In this document: positions 59,013-64,000 of the stretch, piece by piece
Layout: the number at the start of each line of letters is the position of its first letter
Position numbering within the stretch: the first letter of the stretch is position 1
Assembly: GCA_030432595.1 (NCBI GenBank)
Contig: JAUIGU010000021.1
Coordinates: forward strand, 1-64,000
Source of the DNA: Phycisphaerae bacterium
GTDB lineage: Bacteria; Planctomycetota; Phycisphaerae; Phycisphaerales; Phycisphaeraceae
Length of the DNA stretch: 64,000 bases
Reading direction: 5' to 3'
The notes under the pieces: model-generated
The model's input: the letters and a program-made list of their open reading frames with translations, nothing else
What the model was told of the DNA's origin: nothing
Database searches by the model: none
Program-made: the position numbers and the translations under genes

Positions 59013-59861
59013 TCACCCCACGCCTGTCGCCACCCAGAACGACCGCAACAGCGACCCCGCCACCAGATCCCACCCGTCCACCAGCACGAACAGCAGCAGC
59101 TTGAACGGCAACGAGATAAACACCGGCGGCAGCATCAGCATGCCCATCGAGATCAGCACCGAGCTGACCACCATGTCGATCACCAGGAACGGCAGATAGA
59201 TCCGGAACCCCATCAGGAACGCGACCTTCAGCTCGCTGAGCACGAACGCCGGCACCAGCGTTAGCATGTCCACGTCCGCCCGGGTCAGGTTCTCCGGCTC
59301 GGAGATGTCCACGCCGCGGTAGTCCAGCAGCATGTACACCGAGTCCCAGTTGCCGGTGTACTCGATCTGGTCGAACATGAAGTCGCGCAGCGGTTGCTTG
59401 GCGTTGCTCCACGCCTGGAGCTGGGTGATGTCGCCGCGGTTGTAGGGCTGGAGCGCCTCGTCGTTGATCCGCCCGAACGTCGGGGCCATCACCATGAAGG
59501 TCAGGAACAGCGACAACCCGACGATGACCTGCGACGGCGGCAGCGCCTGCGTGCCCATCGCCTGACGCAGGAGCGCGAGCACCACGACGATCCGCGTGAA
59601 ACTCGTGCACATCACGAGGATCGCCGGCGCCAGCGAGAGCACCGTCAGCAACAGTACGATCGACAGCGTGGTGTCCAGCCGGCCGACGCCGTCGCCCGCG
59701 CCCTCGCTCTGCATAAGCACGACCTGCCCGGTGGCTTCGAGCGCCGACAACGGGGTCATGACGCTGGTGTCGTTGGTCTGCGTGGCCTGTCCGAACGCCG
59801 CGACCGGACAAAGCAGACACGACAAAGCCAAAACGAGGATCAAGAGGCCCGCACGACTCAC
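59013..59861 (-). CDS. fliP: Flagellar export gate protein FliP
   Basis: Forms the core of the export pore with FliQ and FliR. 282 residues: cleavable signal peptide (to about residue 25, AAFGQ), an extended periplasmic start, then LSIVLLLTVLSLAPAILVMCTSFTRIVVVLALLRQAMGTQALPPSQVIVGLSLFLTFMVMAP, the strongest FliP signature, and AFVLSELKVAFLMGFRIYLPFLVIDMVVSSVLISMGM. The ATG overlaps the fliO stop (ATGA), so they are coupled. The C-terminal helix ends VAGSLLRSF as usual. Confidence 0.95.
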   Translation of the reverse strand: MSRAGLLILVLALSCLLCPVAAFGQATQTNDTSVMTPLSALEATGQVVLMQSEGAGDGVGRLDTTLSIVLLLTVLSLAPAILVMCTSFTRIVVVLALLRQAMGTQALPPSQVIVGLSLFLTFMVMAPTFGRINDEALQPYNRGDITQLQAWSNAKQPLRDFMFDQIEYTGNWDSVYMLLDYRGVDISEPENLTRADVDMLTLVPAFVLSELKVAFLMGFRIYLPFLVIDMVVSSVLISMGMLMLPPVFISLPFKLLLFVLVDGWDLVAGSLLRSFWVATGVG

Positions 59862-60721
59862 GACGACGCCCCCTCCCTGCTGCTGCGCAGCTTGAGGCGG
59901 GCGGACAGCGAGGCCAGGCTGTCGCGGGCGCGGTCGACGGGCGCTTCACTGAGGTCGCGGCCCTCGGCCAGCCGATCGATCGGCGTCGCGCCCTGGGCGT
60001 CCGTGCCGTCGGCGTCGTACTGGCGGTTGAACCGGCCCAGGAGCGTGCCGAACCCGCCGGCGATGCTCTGTGGCTTGGCGCTCTCGACGGCCTGGAGCAG
60101 GTTCGCGACCTCTTGCTCGTCCGTGACCTCGCTGAGCGTGCGCAACCCCCCGGACGACTCGCCGACCACGAGCACGCGCGGGCCGATCCGCAGCAGCAGC
60201 ACGTGGCTGCGCGGCGCGACGGAAGACCGGCTCAACACTTCGACCGCGGCGCTGGCCGTCGCGATCGGCGTGCCGGAGACCTTGGCGACGCCCCAGCGGA
60301 ACAGGAAGATCAGCCCGATCACCACGCCCAGGGCGCTGAGCGTCGCCAGCGCACCCGACCCGCCCCACGACCCGCCGCGCGGTTCAGACACAGCGTCCGC
60401 GACCAGGCCCGGTTCTCCGCCCTCCGCCTTGCCGAGCGCGTCGTTCGGGCCGGCCGGCCGTTCCTTGGGCGCGCCGCCCAACGGCGTGTGTTCGACCGGC
60501 GAGACCGCCACCCCGGGCACGGCGTTGCCGGGGGTCGCGTCCACGGAATCCGCGCCGTCGCCCGCGAACTTGCGGGCCATTTCGGTCAGGCGTTCGGCGG
60601 TCTGATCGTCCTGCGCCCCCGCTGCGCCGGCCCACGCCCAGATCATGCCCAAGGCGACCGCACACGCCGCGACTTGGCGTGTGGCCCGCAAGAATGCTTT
60701 GGTCCGTGTCCCGCCTAACAA
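59858..60721 (-). CDS. fliO: FliO-like flagellar biosynthesis protein
   Basis: Assists assembly of the FliP ring. 287 residues: signal-like start (to about 36, AGA-Q), a long Ala/Gly/Pro-rich periplasmic part, one membrane helix (about 122-141: LATLSALGVVIGLIFLFRW), then the FliO cytoplasmic domain: VEVLSRSSVAPRSHVLLLRIGPRVLVVGESSGGLRTLSEVTD. Longer than enteric FliO (120 residues). The assignment rests on the domain pattern plus position directly before fliP. An alternative start further in is possible. Confidence 0.85.
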   Translation of the reverse strand: MLGGTRTKAFLRATRQVAACAVALGMIWAWAGAAGAQDDQTAERLTEMARKFAGDGADSVDATPGNAVPGVAVSPVEHTPLGGAPKERPAGPNDALGKAEGGEPGLVADAVSEPRGGSWGGSGALATLSALGVVIGLIFLFRWGVAKVSGTPIATASAAVEVLSRSSVAPRSHVLLLRIGPRVLVVGESSGGLRTLSEVTDEQEVANLLQAVESAKPQSIAGGFGTLLGRFNRQYDADGTDAQGATPIDRLAEGRDLSEAPVDRARDSLASLSARLKLRSSREGASS

Positions 60722-60832
60722 CGCGTCGGCCCTCCTGGCCTGCGACTTGGTTCAGGCCCGGCTCCGCCGCGCCTCTGTCCGCCCCCCGCCCCGTCACCCT
60801 TCCGCCCCAGCGTTCAAACCACCGCCCGCGCG

Positions 60833-61315
60833 CTACTGCATCGCGTCCAGCGCCGCCTGGGCGATCGCCTCGGCGTCCTCGTCGCTCGTCTCCGGCACCG
60901 CCCCGCCGCCGTCGGCGTTCTGCTGCTCGAGCCCGGCCTCCTCGGCCTGCTCTTCCAGGTCCGACACGACCTCGCTAACGCGGATGCAGAAGTTGTCGTT
61001 GAGCACCAGCACCTCGCCGCGCGCCACCCGCCGGCCGTTGACGAACACGTCCACCGGGTCGCCCGCGAGCTTGTCCAGTTCCACGACGCTCCCCGACCCG
61101 AGCTTGAGCACATCCTCGACGATCATCTCCGTCCGCCCGAGCTCGATGGTGACGTCCAGATCAACATCGCCGAGCAATTCGAGCCCGCGGCGGGCTTCAC
61201 CGTTGACTTCGACACCGTCGACATCGCCGGCCATGGCGGTCAGCTCGGCCTGCGCCTCGGCGAGGGCCTGGGCGACGATGTCGTCGGCGAGGGATTGTTT
61301 GTTGGCGTCGCTCAT
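60833..61315 (-). CDS. fliN: Flagellar motor switch protein FliN
   Basis: C-ring protein that takes part in rotation switching and in docking the export apparatus. 160 residues: an acidic helical start (about 1-48), the SpoA domain (about 49-118: [66 protein letters not shown]) and an acidic tail of 40 residues not found in short FliN. fliM, usually next to it, is absent here: fliL is the direct upstream neighbour. Confidence 0.93.
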   Translation of the reverse strand: MSDANKQSLADDIVAQALAEAQAELTAMAGDVDGVEVNGEARRGLELLGDVDLDVTIELGRTEMIVEDVLKLGSGSVVELDKLAGDPVDVFVNGRRVARGEVLVLNDNFCIRVSEVVSDLEEQAEEAGLEQQNADGGGAVPETSDEDAEAIAQAALDAMQ

Positions 61316-61324
61316 CCGTGAGCC

Positions 61325-61352
61325 TTGGGGGAGGGATCAGTGGTCAGTAGTC
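61325..61352. repeat. Short heptamer array, family C, at the 3' end of fliL
   Basis: Units AGGGATC, AGTGGTC, AGTAGTC in direct order; the fliL stop and its last two codons (DY) lie in it. Single-sided. Confidence 0.55.
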
Positions 61353-61880
61353 GGACGCGAACTCGGTGCACTTGCCGATGATCACGTCCTGGAGCAGGTT
61401 CTCGCCGTCCTCGGTCGTGCCGAACTTGCGCTGCAGCACCTCGCGGACCTGGCGCGTCAGCGTCGACAACGCCGGCTCGTGCAGGTGCGCGGGCTCGGCG
61501 CGGCGGAAGATCACCATCACCTCGCTGAGCACTTCGGCCCGGCGGGCCTCGATCATGCCCTCGGCGTGGTCCTTCTGACCGGACTTGACCGTCGCGTAGA
61601 TCTCGGTGTCGTAGAGGAAGTTCTGCCCGCTCTTGGTGTTCTGGAACTTGTCCGCGACCACCAGCACCGTCACCGGCTGCTCGAGCTGGGCGAGCTCGTC
61701 TTCGAGGTTGCCCTCGGCCTTGACCTCGCTGGGGCCGCCGGCCATGAGGAACACGCCCGCGATCACCACCGCCTCGATCAGCATCACCGCCGCGACGATG
61801 ATGATCGGCACCAGGGGCAGTCCGCCCTTCTTGCCTTCCTCTTCCGGGCCCTCGGGTGTTTTTGCGTCGTCGTCGGCCAT
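61344..61880 (-). CDS. fliL: Flagellar basal-body-associated protein FliL
   Basis: Inner-membrane stator-associated protein that supports torque under load. 178 residues: acidic cytoplasmic start (MADDDAKTPEGPEEEGKK), one membrane helix (about 22-47), and the periplasmic FliL domain: VADKFQNTKSGQNFLYDTEIYATV, REVLQRKFGTTEDGENLLQDVIIGKCTEF. The last residues (SDY) come from repeat sequence. CCGATAAC lies 58 bases upstream of the ATG. Follows motB and precedes fliN. Confidence 0.92.
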   Translation of the reverse strand: MADDDAKTPEGPEEEGKKGGLPLVPIIIVAAVMLIEAVVIAGVFLMAGGPSEVKAEGNLEDELAQLEQPVTVLVVADKFQNTKSGQNFLYDTEIYATVKSGQKDHAEGMIEARRAEVLSEVMVIFRRAEPAHLHEPALSTLTRQVREVLQRKFGTTEDGENLLQDVIIGKCTEFASDY

Positions 61881-62063
61881 GGTGGATCAGGGATCAGAGT
61901 TCGGTCGCCGGCAATCTTTGCGCACCAGCCCCCTTGCGTTATCGGCAGCCCGTCAGGCCGACATGAGATTTGGCCCCCTCGGAACCACGACATGACCACC
62001 GCTTCGCCACTGCGGCCCTGATGGCCCGGCCGACCCCCCGATCTCTGACCCCTGAACCCCGGG
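61881..62063. repeat. Inverted pair of heptamer arrays, family C, around a 120-base core
   Basis: Left 61881-61904: GGATCAG, GGATCAG, AGTTCGG. Right 62033-62063, inverted: units GGGGTTC, AGGGGTC, AGAGATC on the minus strand. The enclosed core holds the CCGATAAC motif and no gene. It spans the whole fliL-motB gap. Confidence 0.65.
61938..61945 (-). promoter_or_regulatory. CCGATAAC motif before fliL
   Basis: GCCGATAA on the minus strand is identical to the enterobacterial sigma-28 -10 consensus; 58 bases before the fliL ATG. No TAAA at the expected -35 distance. Confidence 0.4.
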
Positions 62064-62071
62064 AAACGGCG

Positions 62072-62830
62072 TCACTCCGTGCCCGGCGTCTGCATCTCGG
62101 TGACCAGGGTCTCGCTGACCAGGACCTCGACGCGGCGGTTGAGCTGCTCCTCGGCCGTCGTGTAGGCCCGGCTGTCCAGCGGCTCGCGGGCCCCGTTGGC
62201 GGAGACGCGGAAGCGTTCGGGGTTCATGCCCAGCCCCGCGGGCTCGGCGGTGATCATGAATTCTTGCAGCGCCCGGGCGCGGGCGAAGCTCAGCTCCCAG
62301 ACGTCCTCGAACTCGCCGTTGCCGCCCTCGGGCAGCTCGAGCGCCGACGCGTGGCCGCGCAGCTCGAGGATGTTTTCGGTGCCCTTGATCTTCGCGCTGG
62401 CGACCAACTCGCGGACGGCCTGCTTGACCGGCTCGGAGAGCACGGCCGACCCCGGCTCGAAGTGGATACGCCCGCCGGTGCCGACAACCATGCCCTCGCG
62501 GATCTTGGTGACTTTCGCTTCCCGCCCCTTCTGCCCGGGGTCTTTGGTGTTGCTGCGGTTGGGCTGTTTCTCCTGTTTGAGCCGCATCGCGTCGAGGCGC
62601 TTGATGAGCGACATGGTCGGGTCGTCGGTGATGGGGATCTTCCCGCCGCCGCCCATCATGCCGAACGCCTGCTTGATGTGCTCGACGACCGCCTGGAACT
62701 GCTCTTCCTTTTTGACTTCACTGAAGGACACGATGAGCACGAAGAAGCACAGCAGCAGCGTCATCATGTCGCCGTAGGTCGTCATCCACTCGGGGGCACC
62801 GGCGGGCGGGCATTTGCATTTGTCGGCCAT
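62072..62830 (-). CDS. motB: Flagellar stator protein MotB
   Basis: Anchors the stator to peptidoglycan and carries the proton (or sodium) path. 252 residues: a short cytoplasmic start with two Cys (ADKCKCPPAG), a single helix with the ion-carrying Asp21 in TTYGDMMTLLLCFFVLIVSFS, a helical plug/linker region, and the C-terminal OmpA-like domain (FEPGSAVLSEPVKQAVRELV, LELRGHASALEL, LSFARARALQEFMI, NRRVEVLVSETLV). MADK start is at 62830; a heptamer element takes the place of a ribosome binding site. Last residues TLVTEMQTPGTE. Confidence 0.93.
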   Translation of the reverse strand: MADKCKCPPAGAPEWMTTYGDMMTLLLCFFVLIVSFSEVKKEEQFQAVVEHIKQAFGMMGGGGKIPITDDPTMSLIKRLDAMRLKQEKQPNRSNTKDPGQKGREAKVTKIREGMVVGTGGRIHFEPGSAVLSEPVKQAVRELVASAKIKGTENILELRGHASALELPEGGNGEFEDVWELSFARARALQEFMITAEPAGLGMNPERFRVSANGAREPLDSRAYTTAEEQLNRRVEVLVSETLVTEMQTPGTE

Positions 62831-62944
62831 GGTGCTGATTGATGAATGATGAGAGATGAATGATGATTGAAGACACTCCGTGTCGTGACCGTGTTCGGGC
62901 TTGAGCGCCTGAAATCATCTCTCATCAATCATCATTCATCACTC
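62831..62944. repeat. Heptamer array element, family A, copy 2
   Basis: Left half 62837-62868: GATTGAT, GAATGAT, GAGAGAT ... ; core GAAGACACTC at 62869-62878; about 30 unique bases; CTGAAATCATC at 62908-62918; right half of inverted CATCNNT units to 62940. Shares the core and flanks with 9541-9655 while the enclosed bases differ. Covers the complete motA-motB gap. Confidence 0.8.
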
Positions 62945-63718
62945 CTATGCCGCCTCTTCTTCCGTCGCGGGGCGCTGCGACGGGGGCAGGAAGGTGCGGA
63001 GCTTCTGCTCGACGACGCGGGGGTTGTCGCCGGACTGGATGCTCATAACGCCCTTCACGATGATCGTCTTGTAGAGCAGCTCCTCGGCGGAGCGTCGCGC
63101 GAGCCGGTCGGACAACGGCCCGGTGAGGATGTTCGCGACCATCGCGCCGTAGAGCGTGGTCAGCAGCGCGACCGCGAGGCCCGCGCCGATGGCGCTGGGG
63201 TCGGACAGGTCGGCGAGCATGGCGACCAGGCCCACGAGCGTGCCGATCATGCCGATCGCCGGGGCGTACTTGGTCATGGCGTCGAACATGCCCTTTCCGA
63301 CTTCGTGGCGCTCGACGACGTTGTCCAGGTCGTTGAGCAGGACCGCCTCGATGAGTTCGGGGTCCGTGCCGTCCACCGCCATCTGGATGCCCTGCACGAC
63401 GAAGGGGTCTTCGATCTCCTTGCATTGGGCTTCGAGCGAGAGGATGCCGTCGCGCCGGGCGATCTCGGCGAACTTGACCATGTCCTCGATGAGCTTGTCC
63501 ATCGGCTGGGACTTCCAGAACACCGCCTTCATCGCGATCTTGGCGATGCCCTTGACGTAGCCCATCGGGTAGCAGAACAGCACGACCGTGATCGACCCCC
63601 CGAACACCATGATGACCGAGGGAACATCGACATAGATGCCCACCTTGCCGCCCATGAGCATCGCGACCAGGACCAGGGCCCAGGTGCCGATGAAGCCGAA
63701 GATCAGGCCGAGGTCCAT
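62945..63718 (-). CDS. motA: Flagellar stator protein MotA
   Basis: Ion-conducting stator subunit that pushes on FliG. 257 residues from the ATG at 63718 (MDLGLIFGFIGTWALVLVAMLMGG); the extra 20 residues to 63778 are repeat-encoded. Four helices; the cytoplasmic loop carries MDKLIEDMVKFAEIARRDGILSLE, and PAIGMIGTLVGLVAMLADLSDP plus GAGLAVALLTTLYGAMVAN form the conserved TM3/TM4 pair. PAPA-type Pro is present. First gene of the mot-fli-flh operon that can be read completely. Confidence 0.95.
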   Translation of the reverse strand: MDLGLIFGFIGTWALVLVAMLMGGKVGIYVDVPSVIMVFGGSITVVLFCYPMGYVKGIAKIAMKAVFWKSQPMDKLIEDMVKFAEIARRDGILSLEAQCKEIEDPFVVQGIQMAVDGTDPELIEAVLLNDLDNVVERHEVGKGMFDAMTKYAPAIGMIGTLVGLVAMLADLSDPSAIGAGLAVALLTTLYGAMVANILTGPLSDRLARRSAEELLYKTIIVKGVMSIQSGDNPRVVEQKLRTFLPPSQRPATEEEAA

Positions 63719-63721
63719 GGC

Positions 63722-63765
63722 GGGTCGGGGTACAGGGTGCGGGGAACGGGGTTCAGGGCGTGCGC
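63722..63765. repeat. Heptamer array, family C, in the motA leader
   Basis: Six units of RGGGNNC (GCGGGTC, GGGGTAC, AGGGTGC, GGGGAAC, GGGGTTC, AGGGCGT) between the CCGATAAC motif and the motA ATG, so it would lie in the 5' leader of the message. Confidence 0.65.
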
Positions 63766-63780
63766 ACCGGAACCACAAGG

Positions 63781-63788
63781 GTTATCGG
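63781..63788 (-). promoter_or_regulatory. CCGATAAC motif before motA
   Basis: GCCGATAA on the minus strand, 63 bases before the ATG. Flanking CCGATAACCCTTGTGG matches 15 of 16 bases of the site before maf. -35 not recognised. Confidence 0.4.
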
Positions 63789-63823
63789 CGGGGCCCGGAA
63801 TCGGCGTGCATTTTTGCGGGTGA

Positions 63824-63850
63824 GGACCGGCTCACTAAAACGAGCCGTCC
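63824..63850. repeat. Hairpin, family G, upstream of motA
   Basis: GGACCGGCTC / GAGCCGTCC with one bulged C, loop ACTAAAAC. Shares loop and stem pattern with the fliP-fliQ hairpin at 58974-58999. It follows the stop of the next upstream gene by 25 bases and may terminate it. Confidence 0.6.
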
Positions 63851-63874
63851 GGCTGAGGGTGAACCACAGCGGCG

Positions 63875-64000
63875 TCAGTCGGCCGACGCGGTCTGCCGCT
63901 CGAACAGGTCGAGTTCTGAGGTCCACCGCAGCCAGTCCTGCCAGTGCTGGCGGGTCATAGGGATCTCGGGGCGGTTGAACGCGTCGTCCTCCATGCGTTC
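63875..64000 (-). CDS. C-terminal 41 residues of an unidentified protein
   Basis: The frame is open from the window edge to the TGA at 63875 and reads ...EDDAFNRPEIPMTRQHWQDW then LRWTSELDLFERQTASAD. Same strand as motA, 157 bases upstream of it. Charged, Trp-rich; too short to name. Its position suggests a flagellar gene, but nothing in the sequence proves it. It could also start inside the window at the ATG at 63994. Confidence 0.5.
   Translation of the reverse strand, partial: ERMEDDAFNRPEIPMTRQHWQDWLRWTSELDLFERQTASAD

Noticed and set aside
43833-62944. Heptamer arrays as CRISPR arrays
   Set aside because: Units are 7-10 bases without spacers of constant length and there are no cas genes.

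Overview
The window is GC-rich (about 65%), densely coded DNA from a Gram-negative, flagellated bacterium, most likely a member of the Planctomycetota, class Phycisphaerae. This is inferred from several signs: four secreted proteins with PEP-CTERM tails, one of them carrying the dockerin-like repeat (GDYNTSGQVEQGDLD...) typical of that group; a tail ending in a pseudopilin-like DGH motif; LptB and a LAB_N-type lipid A protein; many genes without a Shine-Dalgarno sequence; and abundant short palindromes. No rRNA, tRNA, CRISPR array, transposase or phage gene was found.

Layout. 1-12.8 kb: lemA (partial), a LAB_N protein coupled to a GT2 glycosyltransferase, a YkgJ-like cysteine protein, glpK-glpD, glgX, pdxH, an RsuA-family pseudouridine synthase, lptB, a PEP-CTERM protein and a peptidoglycan amidase. 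12.8-13.7 kb: a noncoding field of perfect palindromes. 13.7-20 kb: an aldehyde-type alcohol dehydrogenase and a cupin, divergent from an AraC regulator; a dockerin/PEP-CTERM protein; a PQQ-propeller lipoprotein; and a purH that has only the IMP cyclohydrolase half. 20-23.2 kb: a gene graveyard with a low-GC membrane protein, a pcm gene broken into two pieces, an uppP fragment fused to a purH fragment, and a PEP-CTERM gene sitting between the pcm halves. 23-34 kb: uppP, metH, korA-small ORF-korB, a LysM/L,D-transpeptidase and a PEP-CTERM protein. 34-41 kb: trxB, then a nonulosonic (sialic/legionaminic-type) acid cluster: NeuC-like epimerase, CMP-sugar synthetase, a fused nucleotidyltransferase/SPASM protein lacking the radical-SAM cysteines, and a Maf-type flagellin glycosyltransferase. 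41-50 kb: two secreted or membrane unknowns, lgt, a PHP-family RNase AM-like protein, a three-gene metal-related envelope operon, mnmA and a large secreted unknown. 50.3-64 kb: a flagellar export, placement and motor operon on the minus strand: motA-motB-fliL-fliN-fliO-fliP-fliQ-fliR-flhB-flhA-flhF-flhG-(small membrane protein)-fliA.

How the parts fit. The Maf/NeuC/NeuA cluster plausibly supplies and attaches the nonulosonic acid that decorates flagellin exported by the flagellar operon. The octamer CCGATAAC, resembling the -10 element of sigma-28 promoters, occurs upstream of motA, fliL, the fliA-adjacent membrane gene and maf, which fits control by the FliA encoded here.

The most unusual layer is not a gene. 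Many intergenic gaps hold quasi-tandem heptamer arrays (units such as GATGAAT, GATTGCC, GGGGTTC, ACTTCGG), often arranged as inverted pairs around a unique core; two further gaps hold 9-mer and 10-mer versions. They replace ribosome binding sites, supply stop codons and write the last residues of Lgt, LptB and FliL. A second layer of perfect palindromes occurs between genes as terminators and also, in frame, inside the essential-type genes metH, korA and mnmA. All functional statements rest on motif recognition by eye; no database search was run.
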